The translations under genes were made by a program, and so were the position numbers. From Oscillospiraceae bacterium (GTDB taxonomy: Bacteria > Bacillota > Clostridia > Oscillospirales > Oscillospiraceae), in NCBI GenBank assembly GCA_009780435.1, contig WRAB01000003.1:62001-126000 (forward strand): a stretch of DNA of 64,000 bases. The letters run 5' to 3'. Under the pieces are notes generated by a model, which was given only the letters and a program-made list of their open reading frames with translations, made no database searches and was not told where the DNA came from. Positions 9,501 through 18,475 of this stretch are shown here, piece by piece. Numbering within the stretch: position 1 is the stretch's first letter; the number at the start of each line of letters is the position of its first letter.

Positions 9501-12500
9501 CGCTCATTATAGCGGCATAGAGCCCACTACGGCCCAGGGCCGCCTCCCGGGACGTATCAAAGGTGAAGTCCGCCGTGGCAGAAAAGGCCAGGTAGGAATC
9601 CGCCCGCACCCCGTTGCCCCGGCGGCGGACAATCAGCGTCCGCCCCTGGGCCTCCGTCTCCATAGAGAGCCGCAAAAAGGCCGGATGGGCAAAATAGTCG
9701 ACAGGGGCGGCCAGCACCGGCTCGGCGTAGCAGATCAACTCTCCTTCTACCGGTACACCGCCCGTATTTTTCAGAACGATCTGACGCATCTCCCCCATCT
9801 CGTTCTGTGGGACAGAGGCGGTGATGACACTCTCCAATCCGGGTCGGCTGACGGACAGTTCCGCCCGGCTGCCGGTGAACAGGGCGCTGTGACGGGCGTC
9901 GGCCTCTGCGCCGTCGGCCATCTGGAGGGGGGCGACCCCCGCTGCAGTCTTCCAGTAGAAGCCCATCCCCTGAGTCGGCCCGTCCTGCCGGGGGGTAAAC
10001 CGAGTGGTCATAATCTCTCTCGCCATACTGCGAGTGTGACCCGTCTCTGTGACCATCACGCTGTAGGCACCGTTGCTCAATATCGTGGCCGCCGGGTAGA
10101 ACACAGACGGGTTCTCATAGGTCTCCGACCAACCCCCATCTGTAATCCGGCGGGGCTTATCCGGCACCTCTCGGGGCGGCTGGCGCAAGACGATCTGTCC
10201 GACGGGCACTTTCTCTTGTAGCAATTCCCGGTAGGCCGCCATGGCCCGATCTTGCATGAATCGCTTTTGCATGGCGTTTTCCGCGAGAAGTCCCGTGATG
10301 GCCAGAAGGCTCATTCCCAGATGGTGGGCCATATAGGTCTTCACCGTCCGATGGCCTTTTCCGCCACTGCGGCTGGGCGTAAAATCCAAGGCCTCATAAA
10401 ATCCGTATTTCCCCCGTACGCCATACTGCTCCAGCCGCCGGAGGTTCTGGATCGCAGCCCTGATGTCCATAGGCAGGGCCAAGAAACTAGAATAAGGCGA
10501 GATGACGATTTCTTTGTTCATCCCCCGTTTCAACGCCAGCCGCTGGACGCCGTGGGCCTTATAGCTGTAGTTTAAAGCCGGATCAAAGGCGTAGAACGCG
10601 CTCTCCGATATCCCCCAGGGGCTGTGCCGCCTTTTTTGGACATAGACGCAGAATTTCAAACTCTCATAGAGCAAACTGTTCTGATAGCAGGGCATGATGA
10701 GATTCGGCATCAGGTACTCGAACATAGAGCCCGTCCACGACGCCATTCCGCTGTAGTTGTCCTGACTGACCAGAGACCGTCCCAACCGCCGCCAGTGCCG
10801 CGCCTCTACATCTCCCCTGGCGATGGCGATATAGCTGGCCTGCCGTGCCTCGGAGGCCAGGAGGTCATACCACCCCTCTGTGGGCATACCCCGATCCAAA
10901 TCCCAGCCGATATAAAAGAGTTTGCGCCGCTTGTCATAGAGCTCGGTGAAACGCATCTCGGAAAAAAGGTTATCTGCCCGAATGCCCAACTCCCGCTGCC
11001 CCATCTCATAGAGCCCCTCCCGCAAGACCAGCAGACAGCCGGACAGATTGCCGCTGTCCACCGTGGAGACATACACGGGCCGCAGGGGGCGCAGGGTGCG
11101 AGTATCGTACCAGTTGTACAGGTGGCCGTTCCACTTCTCCATCCGTTCCATGGTGGCCAACATATTCTCAATATACCCCAGGGCCCGGTGTTTCGGGCAG
11201 AGACCCAAATCCATAGCGGACAGGGCGGACAAGAGCCCTAATCCGATGTTGGTGGGACTGGTTCTGTGGGCCACGCCTACGGCGGGCTGTTCCTGCCAGT
11301 TGTCCGGGGGCAAAAAGTGATCTTGAGGGGTCAAAAAGTCCTCAAAATATTGCCAAATCTCCTGCGCGCAAGACTGTAGGTACGCCCGTTGGGCGTCGGT
11401 GACCCGTTTCGGCTCCTGCCGCTCTCTGCTGATGGATAGGGCGTAGAGGGGAGAGAGCAGCCACACCACCCCCACTGCGATCTTAGGTGCCGTCCCCGCC
11501 AGCACGATTACCGCCAGGGCGATGATCACAGCGGGCAGCATTTTGTAGTAGTGATGAATCAATCCGCTCCCCATCCGTTTTTCCACGTGGGCCGCCGTCA
11601 CCCAGGACAGCATATTCCGCCGGGTGATCCCCATCCGCCACAGTGCGGTGAGGGCACCGCTCAAGCTGATATAGGCGTGATACGGCAGGAGGATCAACTG
11701 GCTCATGGTCTCCAAAAATCCTCCGGCAAAGCCGGATATGATGGTGGAGTGATAGCGCGCCCGTGTCCCCGGATCCCGCCGAAAAATCAGCTCCGCCGAG
11801 GAGATCAAAAGCGCCGACAAGGGCGAGAGCACCGCCACAATCCCCGCCCAGAACAGGCTCTCCAGAGAGATCAGCATAGCGGCCAACAGGGCCGACAGCG
11901 TGAACACGGGAACCATACTCCGCCGCAGGTTATCAAATATCTTCCAGCGCCCCACCCGGCTCAATGGATTTTGCATTCGCCGCCCGCCCCCTGTCGGCAC
12001 ATGCCGAAAGAGCCAGGGCGCACTCTGCCAGTCCCCCCGTGTCCAGCGGTGGAGGCGGGCGAAATAACTTAAAACCTTATAGGGGTATCCATCGGTCAGC
12101 TCCACATCCCCCAGATAGGCGGCCCGGAGATATCCCCCCTCTAAGAGATCATGGGACAGGACTGCATTCTCCGGAAACGCCTGATCCAGACAAGTCGAAA
12201 AGGCCGCCACATCGAAAATACCCTTCCCCGTAAACGACCCCTCGGAAAAGAGATCCTGATACACGTCCGAGGCGGCGGAGCCATATGGGTCAATCCCCCC
12301 TTGCCCCGCGAATATCCGGGTGAAATCTGAGCGACTGGCCGCCGTCAAATCCACACCGATCCGGGGCTGCATAAGACCTGTCCCCTCCAGCACCACGCCC
12401 CGCTTTTCGTCGATCACCGGGGTGTTCAGCGGGTGGAGCATCGCCCCAATCATCTCCCGGGCAGCCCCCACGTTCAGCCGGGTATCGCTGTCCAGGGTGA

Positions 12501-13947
12501 TTATATAGCGCACCCCCTCCAGCAGGAGTTTCGACCCCGCACTGACCTGGATTCCGCCGGCTTTTCCCGTGAGAAGCCGGGTCAACTCCAAGATGGCCCC
12601 CCGTTTTCGCTCCCAGCCCATGTAACGGCCACTCTTTTCATTGAACGTCCGCTCTCTGGTGAGGAGCAGAAAAAATTCACCGTATTTCTTGTTCAGACCC
12701 GCCAGAGCCGCCTGGGTCGTACTAACCCACTCCTTCGCCCCCGTGAGTACCGGGTGCTCTGTCTCCGGAAAATCGACCAGCAGACCGAAAATCAAATTCT
12801 TGCCGCAGTCCCGATTGGCCAGATAGTATTCTTCCAACTGGTTCGCCAGGGCCTTGCCGCCGCCCTCACTGTCCAAGAGGGCCGAGATGACACAGAGGGT
12901 TCGCCCCTCTTGCGGCACCCCTTCTTCCAACTTCAATCGCGACACATGGGCCGGGGACACGAACTTGATGACGCAGAAATCCACGAGATTTTTGATAATC
13001 TCCGAAAGAGGCAGCACCAGCAAGACGGCCACCAAAACGCTCTCCAGCAAAACTGCCGCCAAGAGGGAGAAAAACAAGCTGGACAACAAAATCCCGCCGA
13101 TATACAGGCCTCCACGGCGCACTTCTCCCCTCTCTCCCATGGGTCGGACAAACAGATAGTAACCCACGTGCCGAGAGCGGCCCTCCCCAGTCTGAGCCAG
13201 TTCTAAGACCCGCTGGGCCACCTGGTGTTCCTCTAGCCCGTGGCGCTTTGCCAAAAGAGATACTCGTTCTCGGTAGCGGGCGCGAGTCTTTTCGTCCATC
13301 TGGCTATAGACCCCCGCCGGATCGTGGCAAAGAGTCTGCTCCGTCCGGCTGATCTCATCCAGGATATCCGTGGTATCCAGGGCCGATAACAGGCGTAGAG
13401 AGGAGAATACCCGGCCCAGATCGTCAGACAGCCCCTCCGCCGGGGATTTATCAATCCGGGCGGCCAGTTTTTCCAGCCGGAAGATCAACGCCCCACAGAT
13501 GGCGGGGATCAACAGACTGACCTCCCGCTCGTCCAGTGCGCGCACCTGCTGAACACCGCCGAAGAACGCGTGGATTCCGTCCGGGTTCACCGTCCCTTCC
13601 GCCGCCTGGACAAAGGCCCGGGCCAGGATTGTGAGGAACGCGCCCTCTTTCTCCCGCCGGAGCCGGGATACGCCCTTAAACGCCGCGGCGGCCTCTTTCC
13701 CCTCCCGCTCCGCAATATACCAGTTGTCCAACAGCCACTCCATCTCGCCGGAGATTGTTTTCCCTTCGGCGGCGAGCCGCGCCACCCGGCGGTGATGCCC
13801 TTTGAGGCTGCGCAGATTGGATAAGACCTCTCCTGCCACGGTGAGGCCTCGAATCGATCCACCCGGCGCCAAATGTTCCGCCAGATTGCGGGCGATTGTT
13901 TCCAACTTCTCCGGCGGAACCCCGCGTCCGTTATCTTTTTGCGTCAT
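6520..13947 (-). CDS. cyclic beta-glucan synthase-like protein (GT84-glycoamylase-like-GH94)
   Basis: A giant protein of about 2,475 residues with the architecture of cyclic beta-1,2-glucan synthase (NdvB/ChvB). A membrane segment cluster lies at about 285-330. A family 84 glycosyltransferase domain follows, with DSDT near 490, SHDLLEGG, and RWTRGDWQ near 645. More membrane helices lie at about 685-730 and 810-845, then a glycoamylase-like domain near 900-1200 and a long C-terminal GH94 phosphorylase-like region with GDWNDGMN near 2165 (general-acid Asp). Known homologues polymerise UDP-glucose and then cyclise the chain. The ATG at 13947 has GGAGGAC upstream; an ATG 18 bases earlier has only a weak site. 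A beta-1,2-glucan product is inferred from the family. Confidence 0.88.
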   Translation of the reverse strand: MTQKDNGRGVPPEKLETIARNLAEHLAPGGSIRGLTVAGEVLSNLRSLKGHHRRVARLAAEGKTISGEMEWLLDNWYIAEREGKEAAAAFKGVSRLRREKEGAFLTILARAFVQAAEGTVNPDGIHAFFGGVQQVRALDEREVSLLIPAICGALIFRLEKLAARIDKSPAEGLSDDLGRVFSSLRLLSALDTTDILDEISRTEQTLCHDPAGVYSQMDEKTRARYRERVSLLAKRHGLEEHQVAQRVLELAQTGEGRSRHVGYYLFVRPMGERGEVRRGGLYIGGILLSSLFFSLLAAVLLESVLVAVLLVLPLSEIIKNLVDFCVIKFVSPAHVSRLKLEEGVPQEGRTLCVISALLDSEGGGKALANQLEEYYLANRDCGKNLIFGLLVDFPETEHPVLTGAKEWVSTTQAALAGLNKKYGEFFLLLTRERTFNEKSGRYMGWERKRGAILELTRLLTGKAGGIQVSAGSKLLLEGVRYIITLDSDTRLNVGAAREMIGAMLHPLNTPVIDEKRGVVLEGTGLMQPRIGVDLTAASRSDFTRIFAGQGGIDPYGSAASDVYQDLFSEGSFTGKGIFDVAAFSTCLDQAFPENAVLSHDLLEGGYLRAAYLGDVELTDGYPYKVLSYFARLHRWTRGDWQSAPWLFRHVPTGGGRRMQNPLSRVGRWKIFDNLRRSMVPVFTLSALLAAMLISLESLFWAGIVAVLSPLSALLISSAELIFRRDPGTRARYHSTIISGFAGGFLETMSQLILLPYHAYISLSGALTALWRMGITRRNMLSWVTAAHVEKRMGSGLIHHYYKMLPAVIIALAVIVLAGTAPKIAVGVVWLLSPLYALSISRERQEPKRVTDAQRAYLQSCAQEIWQYFEDFLTPQDHFLPPDNWQEQPAVGVAHRTSPTNIGLGLLSALSAMDLGLCPKHRALGYIENMLATMERMEKWNGHLYNWYDTRTLRPLRPVYVSTVDSGNLSGCLLVLREGLYEMGQRELGIRADNLFSEMRFTELYDKRRKLFYIGWDLDRGMPTEGWYDLLASEARQASYIAIARGDVEARHWRRLGRSLVSQDNYSGMASWTGSMFEYLMPNLIMPCYQNSLLYESLKFCVYVQKRRHSPWGISESAFYAFDPALNYSYKAHGVQRLALKRGMNKEIVISPYSSFLALPMDIRAAIQNLRRLEQYGVRGKYGFYEALDFTPSRSGGKGHRTVKTYMAHHLGMSLLAITGLLAENAMQKRFMQDRAMAAYRELLQEKVPVGQIVLRQPPREVPDKPRRITDGGWSETYENPSVFYPAATILSNGAYSVMVTETGHTRSMAREIMTTRFTPRQDGPTQGMGFYWKTAAGVAPLQMADGAEADARHSALFTGSRAELSVSRPGLESVITASVPQNEMGEMRQIVLKNTGGVPVEGELICYAEPVLAAPVDYFAHPAFLRLSMETEAQGRTLIVRRRGNGVRADSYLAFSATADFTFDTSREAALGRSGLYAAIMSEARGTQGTVLDPCVLVRVPVRLKPGEGKRISFALATGDTREEAVSTTGRILAQPVEMGQSFVEKKAAGLGMTSEEITEAMASVSALVYPFLALAERGRFITPQSGGQWDLWPYGISGDLPIVTARINTEEEMGLVQGLIRRHSLLLQCGLPYDLALLVQDGGDYRRPVHTGIRNLLANMGLEGYLGARGGVHLLDGTGDCTAILAASAQIIDGAEHLESRELDHTPPRREPERMAVGIRPKFSWGADNTVIIETGGDLPPNTWSQMLANETYGYIATDCGTGHMWQINARENKITPWRNDTLETGGPERLTLLRDGQEISLFADADGIPCTITYGFGFARWEKALEGGTITTTAFVPPDTEARVFLVEGALQPGDEIAYFAELVLGADDKNRAYVVTSAEGNTLSAQNGSNGAFPGVRFSLTASVPPRGITCDRQSWARRTLDSKCGAGMDPCFYAVYPATGPVAIVTGTQEGSGLSALADPRVAREALAQTTAWWRSRVGGISVRTGVEALDQLLSGWALYQTLACRIMGRSSVYQSGGAYGFRDQLQDVTALIPVLPEQAKKQLLLAAAHQFEEGDVQHWWHPSGIRGMADKGVRTRCSDDLLFLPYVLCEYVEKTGDVDICQISAPYIRSPILEKDEHERYESPVVSDLAESLFLHAKRAVDLILQRGAGRNGLALMGTGDWNDGMNLVGANGRGESVWLTWFLAHVLERFSDLCTRLDEPELARRYAEEAERFGGAADSAWDGDWYLRGTYDSGATLGSRHDKECQIDAIAQGFSTMTRHSNPRRVETAVASAIERLFDREGGIVRLFSPSFSEGENNPGYIRGYAPGVRENGGQYTHGCLWLVMGAFQAGMADEGYDMLRAMLPGETDTVVYRGEPYVLAADVYGNPQHVGRAGWTWYTGAAGWYWRVAMEKLLGLHLREDRLYIEPNLPSQMDGYSVDWRTEDTTWRIQVEKSDGYRITVNGKPYTGEGIPLRLGKLKETVSKSGNS

Positions 13948-14060
13948 AGGGTCTATGTCCTCCATACTGTCCGTCTATTTTTCGTCTGCTTCGACCTTGC
14001 GCTCCCCCTATTTTCCCCCTGAATCTGGGAAATATTCTATGGGTCGCTTCACTTGCTATA

Positions 14061-14094
14061 CAAAAAAATGTGCCGCAGACAACTTCTGCGGCAC
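14061..14094 (-). terminator. terminator of the serine protease locus
   Basis: On the minus strand the stem GTGCCGCAGA / TCTGCGGCAC (loop 5) is followed by a run of T residues (complement of 14061-14067). It is a textbook intrinsic terminator 25 bases after the protease stop. Confidence 0.88.
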
Positions 14095-14118
14095 GTAGCA
14101 TAGTTCTATTATGTTTTT

Positions 14119-15715
14119 CTATCGACGGATCAGTGTGATGCTAGTATCAAGAACGCTGAGTGTTAGCTGATTGCCCTGAATACTGTACGTAAACCTCATT
14201 CGGGAGGAAGGATCTTCAAAATAATCGAAAAAGAGGTCCAAAGTATCCTCTGTAATTATGAATGAGCCCTCGTCGCCATCCAGGTCAACAAATCTGCCGT
14301 CTTCTGAAAAGATGAGCAAACAGAACCACTCATGCGGAACAGTAGCGTCATAGCATTCCCAGGTACCGATGATGCTGTTGTTCGTTTCCACACTAGCCTC
14401 CGACCCAGACAAGCGCGCATATACATTGCCCCTGCCAAACGCGACCATCGCCACCTCATCCCGGAAGCGGTAGGTTACAAGCAAGGTGACATCCTTTTCC
14501 GGATGATAGCTAAAATCCATGATAATCCCGTCCGTATCAGTGTTGATCCCCTGTAGGATGAATCCCTGTTCCTCCAAGACATGGAAATAAATCATCAGAT
14601 CATCATAGTATTGGCTAGGAAGCCCATAGAAATAAATATAATCGAAGTTACGAGCAAGCGTTGAATCCTCATCACTAGGCACAAAATCGAAGATGGAGCC
14701 CCCGGTATGAAATTCTGCGTTAGGACTTACGGAATCGAACGTTAGTACAGAGGGGAACGGCGCATAGACAAAGACTGGGGGCGGCCCCGGCAGTTCCAAA
14801 GGCAAAGCCAAAAATTGACCGCCTTCCACGCCGGATAAATTGGCGCGGGCAATGGGGACAACGAAGGCAACATGGGTTCTGTCCCCGGCAGTGGCCGTTG
14901 TTACTCCGACCACCTGCCCGAAGCTGTTTAACATGGCACCGCCGCTACTACCGGGATAATATGGGGGCCGTAATTTGAATCAGATCGTTCACAGTATATA
15001 CCATTTGCCCACCACCGATGGCCACCTGAGAAACAAAGTTCGAAATATAGCTACGAGAAAACGTATTCTTTTGCCCGTGAGGACTGCCAATGGTAAATAC
15101 AGACTCGCCTACCCGCAGGGCGTCCGAGTTGCCAAGAGCTAAGTAAGGGAAATTTACGCCTCTTCCGTCAACTTGGATAATGGCGAGGTCGTTGTCAAGG
15201 CAATAAGCATAATAGCCAACGATATCAAATGCCCTGCCATCTTCGGTCATTATGCTCGCATTCGGTGCGCCGATTATCACGTGATGGTTGGTTACGGCAA
15301 CGCCTGCAGGGCTGACAAAAAAACCGCTACCCCATCCTAATAAATCTCCATTCCAGTCATATGTGTATATTTTAAATACAGCGTCCACATTGTCGGCAAA
15401 TATCTGATCTGGCGTAAGTTCCACATCACGCCCCAGAGCACCTCCAGTATCTACTGCAGTACCGTTGTCTGTGTCTGCAAAGATGGAGATGATCACCGCC
15501 GTTGCAAGAAGTACAACAACAATCAAAATGATTAGGACGACCACTAGGACTTTTGATTTCTTTTGATGCGGCGGCGGGTATGGCACATACTGCGGTGGCG
15601 AGGCGTATTGCGGTGGTGTCGGATACTGTTGCTGGTATTGCGGCTGCGGTGGTGGCGAATACTGCTGTTGTGGTTGTTGCGGTGGATAAGGTGGCTGGTT
15701 ATGCTCATTTTGCAT
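14119..15715 (-). pseudogene. membrane-anchored trypsin-like (S1C/HtrA-type) serine protease, frameshifted
   Basis: Two minus-strand frames make one protease. The first part (14948-15715, 255 residues) has a Pro/Gln/Tyr-rich cytoplasmic head (2-50), one membrane helix (about 55-78), and a protease domain with TNHHVI (His145) and NDLAII (Asp176). It stops at ITAPILSR. Removing one base from the five-C run (plus-strand G at 14963-14967) continues the frame as APYYPGSSGGAML, restoring the catalytic serine motif, and runs to 14119 with a C-terminal domain of unknown type. AGGAGG-like TTGGAGG precedes the first ATG. The break could be a real mutation, a phase-variable homopolymer or a sequencing error. 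An ATG at 14934 would give only the tail without the serine. The region is AT-richer than its neighbours. Confidence 0.82.
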
Positions 15716-15758
15716 GACGATTCCTCCAACAATCCCCTATCGTTTGTACGCTCAAATA

Positions 15759-15902
15759 GTGTAGGTTTTGATAAAAGCCCCTATGCTATCGAGCAGGCGA
15801 GAAATTTTGTGCATTTTAGCTGATTAGTTCCAAAAAACGCTTGCACATATAGTTTAGCTGTGGTAAAATTTGCAACAGCAAAGCAACGATCAAAACCTAC
15901 AC
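15759..15902. repeat. 144-bp segment bounded by 14-bp inverted repeats
   Basis: GTGTAGGTTTTGAT (15759-15772) and ATCAAAACCTACAC (15889-15902) are perfect inverted copies bracketing a non-coding segment. This resembles a tiny non-autonomous mobile element (MITE), though no target-site duplication is obvious. The rest of the 427-base gap from 15716 to 16142 holds the ylxM promoter and no convincing gene. Confidence 0.45.
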
Positions 15903-16068
15903 CTTTTGATAGTCCCTCTCCCCCACCAATACAGCACTCCCCGCCTCCACTGGTTCGCCCATAGCAGCGAAACCAGCAGGGGGCTTTTTGATAGGCCTAC
16001 GTCCTAGCCAAACAAAATAAACCTCATCGAAAACTTTCAAAACTAACCGTAAAACGTGCTGAAAATGC

Positions 16069-16097
16069 TTGACAACGTGTAAGCGTTCCTCTATAAT
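16069..16097 (+). promoter_or_regulatory. sigma-A promoter of the ylxM-ffh operon
   Basis: TTGACA (16069-16074) and TATAAT (16092-16097) are both consensus and separated by 17 bases. Transcription would start near 16104, at the edge of the leader palindrome. Confidence 0.85.
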
Positions 16098-16103
16098 CTC
16101 TAA

Positions 16104-16127
16104 GTGTAAAGGCAATTCCCTTTACAC
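16104..16127 (+). promoter_or_regulatory. palindrome in the ylxM leader, next to the ribosome site
   Basis: GTGTAAAGG and CCTTTACAC form a perfect 9-bp inverted repeat around a 6-base centre. It starts 7 bases after the -10 box and ends directly before GGAGGT. It could be a repressor operator or an RNA hairpin at the 5' end of the message. Confidence 0.5.
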
Positions 16128-16142
16128 GGAGGTCAAAATCTC

Positions 16143-16493
16143 GTGGAAAAGCGAACAGTGGAAATGACCCTCTTGCTGGATTTTTACGGGGAACTCCTGA
16201 CGGAAAAACAGCGGGAGTATATGGAACTCTACTACAGCGAAGACTTCTCCTTAGCCGAGATCGCCGGGCTGGGCGGGGTCACCCGCCAAGGGGTGCGGGA
16301 CGCTCTGCAGCGGGCGGAGGCCGCTCTCCTGGAGATCGAGGCAAAGACCGGCCTTTTGCAGCGGTTCAGCGAGGTATCTAAGACCGCCGGAGAGATCCAG
16401 AAAACGCTGCGAATCATCGAGACCCGCACCGGAGCAAAAGAAACCGCCCCCCTATTTCAAGAAATTTATCAATCTCTCGACACCCTAATATAG
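16143..16493 (+). CDS. ylxM: YlxM family helix-turn-helix protein
   Basis: This 116-residue UPF0122 protein has a sigma-70 region 4-like helix-turn-helix: LTEKQREYMELYYSEDFSLAEIA followed by VTRQGVRDALQRAE. The family is always encoded beside ffh and is thought to modulate the signal recognition particle pathway. The start is a GTG 9 bases after GGAGGT. It is the first gene of a six-gene operon and ends 16 bases before ffh. Confidence 0.93.
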   Translation: MEKRTVEMTLLLDFYGELLTEKQREYMELYYSEDFSLAEIAGLGGVTRQGVRDALQRAEAALLEIEAKTGLLQRFSEVSKTAGEIQKTLRIIETRTGAKETAPLFQEIYQSLDTLI

Positions 16494-16509
16494 AAAGGCA
16501 GGTGGCCCC

Positions 16510-17865
16510 ATGGCGTTTGAGAACTTATCAGAAAAATTAGAAGCCACGTTTAAAAAGCTCCGCGGCAAGGGCCGCCTCAAGGAAGCGGATATCAAGGAGG
16601 CCATGCGGGAGGTGCGTCTCGCCCTCTTAGAGGCCGATGTCAGCTATAAAGTCGTCAAGGATTTCATCAAGACCGTCAGTGAGCGGGCCAATGGGGCCGA
16701 TGTGTTGGAGAGTTTAACCCCCGCCCAGATGGTCATCAAGATCGTCAACGAAGAATTGACCGCCCTCATGGGCAGTGAGAACGCCAAAATTAACATGGGG
16801 TCAAAATCTCCAACGGTAGTGATGATGGTGGGTCTCCAGGGTGCGGGAAAGACCACCAACTGCGCAAAACTGGCGGGCCTTATGCTCCGCCAGAACGGCA
16901 AACGCCCCCTTCTCGTAGCCTGTGACATCTACCGTCCTGCCGCCATCAAACAGTTGGAGACGGTGGGCGCACAACTAAATCTCCCCGTATTCCAAATGGG
17001 CCAGAGCGACCCCGTAGATATCGCAAAAGCCGCTATTGCCCACGCCAAAAAGCACGGCAACGACATGGTATTCCTAGACACGGCAGGCCGGCTCCACATT
17101 GACGAGGCGCTGATGACGGAGCTGAAAAACGTCCGTCAGGCCGTCTCCCCCGACGAGATCATGCTGGTGGTAGACGCCATGACCGGCCAAGACGCCGTCA
17201 ACGCCGCCGCCGCTTTCAACGAGGCATTGGGACTGGACGGCATCCTCCTGACCAAGACAGACGGCGACGCCAGGGGCGGTGCTGCCCTCTCCGTCAAGGC
17301 CGTCACGGGAAAGCCAATCAAGTTTATCGGCACCGGAGAAAAGTTGGATCAGATCGAACCCTTCCACCCGGATCGGATGGCATCTCGCATTCTTGGCATG
17401 GGCGACGTCCTCACCCTGATCGAAAAGGCTGAACAGGCCTTTGATGAGAAAAAAGCCATGGAGATGGCCGATAAACTCCAGCAGAACAAGTTCACCCTCG
17501 CCGACTACTACGATCAACTGATCCAACTGCGGAGTATGGGTGGCCTGGGTGAATTGGCGGGGATGCTCCCCGGTATGGACGCCAAAGCCCTCCAGGGGGC
17601 CAGCATCGACGAGAGCCTCCTCACCAAAACCGAGGCCATTATCCTCTCCATGACCCCCCACGAGCGGGAAAACCCGTCCTGCCTGGGCGCCAGCCGAAAA
17701 AAGCGCATTGCCCGTGGCGCCGGTACAGAAGTAGTGGAGATCAATCGGCTCCTCAAACAGTTCTCCATGATGCAGACCATGGCCAAGCAGATGTCCGGCG
17801 GCAAAATGAACAGGGCCATGAAAAAAGGCAAAAAAGGCGGCCTCTTCGGCGGCCTGGGATTTTAA
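16510..17865 (+). CDS. ffh: signal recognition particle protein Ffh
   Basis: Ffh is the SRP54-type GTPase that binds signal sequences and SRP RNA and targets ribosomes to the membrane. The 451 residues show the N domain (1-100), G domain with GLQGAGKTT near 110, DTAGRLHID, TKTDGDARGG, and the C-terminal Met-rich M domain containing NPSCLGASRKKRIARGAG and QTMAKQMSGGKM. The tail ends in a Lys/Gly stretch. The length is normal. Its cofactor RNA (ffs) was not found in the window. Confidence 0.97.
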   Translation: MAFENLSEKLEATFKKLRGKGRLKEADIKEAMREVRLALLEADVSYKVVKDFIKTVSERANGADVLESLTPAQMVIKIVNEELTALMGSENAKINMGSKSPTVVMMVGLQGAGKTTNCAKLAGLMLRQNGKRPLLVACDIYRPAAIKQLETVGAQLNLPVFQMGQSDPVDIAKAAIAHAKKHGNDMVFLDTAGRLHIDEALMTELKNVRQAVSPDEIMLVVDAMTGQDAVNAAAAFNEALGLDGILLTKTDGDARGGAALSVKAVTGKPIKFIGTGEKLDQIEPFHPDRMASRILGMGDVLTLIEKAEQAFDEKKAMEMADKLQQNKFTLADYYDQLIQLRSMGGLGELAGMLPGMDAKALQGASIDESLLTKTEAIILSMTPHERENPSCLGASRKKRIARGAGTEVVEINRLLKQFSMMQTMAKQMSGGKMNRAMKKGKKGGLFGGLGF

Positions 17866-17866
17866 C

Positions 17867-17936
17867 CAATGAACAATTGACAAGTAGCAATTAGCAATTT
17901 TTGTCCGCCTCCAGCGGACCCGACAATTGTTCATTG
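17867..17936. repeat. nested palindromic element between ffh and rpsP
   Basis: CAATGAACAATTG (17867-17879) and CAATTGTTCATTG (17924-17936) are perfect 13-bp inverted copies that enclose a smaller hairpin GTCCGC-CTCCA-GCGGAC (17903-17919). AT-rich ATTGATAATTGATAATT repeats follow. It sits inside an operon, so it may tune downstream expression or be a small mobile repeat. Confidence 0.5.
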
Positions 17937-17980
17937 CTCATTGATAATTGATAATTCAAAAATTTGGAGGTGAATGAGAC

Positions 17981-18220
17981 ATGGTAAAGATCAGACTGCG
18001 TAGAATGGGTGCCAAAAAGCGTCCTTTTTACCGCATTGTCGTGGCCGATTCCCGTACGCCCCGTGACGGGCGCTGCATTGAGGAAGTCGGCACCTACAAC
18101 CCCCTCACAGACCCCGCCGAGATCACTGTCAAGGCAGAACGGGTCCAGGAGTGGATCAAAAACGGCGCACAGCCCACTGATACCGTTCGGGCGCTGTTGA
18201 AAAAAGCCGGCGCCATCTAG
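17981..18220 (+). CDS. rpsP: 30S ribosomal protein S16
   Basis: The 79-residue sequence starts [25 protein letters not shown], the classic S16 N-terminus, and is of normal length. S16 binds 16S rRNA in the body of the small subunit and is needed for assembly. GGAGGTGAATGAGAC precedes the ATG. It lies in the ffh-rpsP-khpA-rimM-trmD operon order typical of Firmicutes. Confidence 0.98.
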   Translation: MVKIRLRRMGAKKRPFYRIVVADSRTPRDGRCIEEVGTYNPLTDPAEITVKAERVQEWIKNGAQPTDTVRALLKKAGAI

Positions 18221-18236
18221 GGAAAGGGGTAGCCAA

Positions 18237-18467
18237 ATGAAAGATTTACTCTTGTATATCACACAAAACCTGGTGGACAACCCCGATGCGGTCACAGTGA
18301 CCGAAATCCCTAAGGAGACCGAGACCGTGTACGAGATCCGGGTGGCCCAGTCCGACATGGGCAAAGTCATTGGCCGCCAGGGCCGGATCGTCAAGGAAAT
18401 CCGCATATTGGCCAGAACCGTCGCCCAGCGGAAGGGCAAGCGAATCTCTGTGGAGATCATGGATTAG
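18237..18467 (+). CDS. khpA: KH-domain RNA-binding protein KhpA
   Basis: This 76-residue protein is a single KH domain with the binding loop GKVIGRQGRIVKEIR (residues about 41-55). KhpA partners with KhpB/Jag in many Gram-positives and affects RNA metabolism and cell elongation. It follows rpsP by 16 bases with AAAGGGG as ribosome site. Confidence 0.94.
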   Translation: MKDLLLYITQNLVDNPDAVTVTEIPKETETVYEIRVAQSDMGKVIGRQGRIVKEIRILARTVAQRKGKRISVEIMD

Positions 18468-18475
18468 CAGTGCGT

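Noticed and set aside
15897-16115. Minus-strand ORF of 72 codons upstream of ylxM
   Set aside because: It runs through the consensus ylxM promoter and leader palindrome, has no ribosome site and no recognisable domain; its last 40 codons might be a relic.
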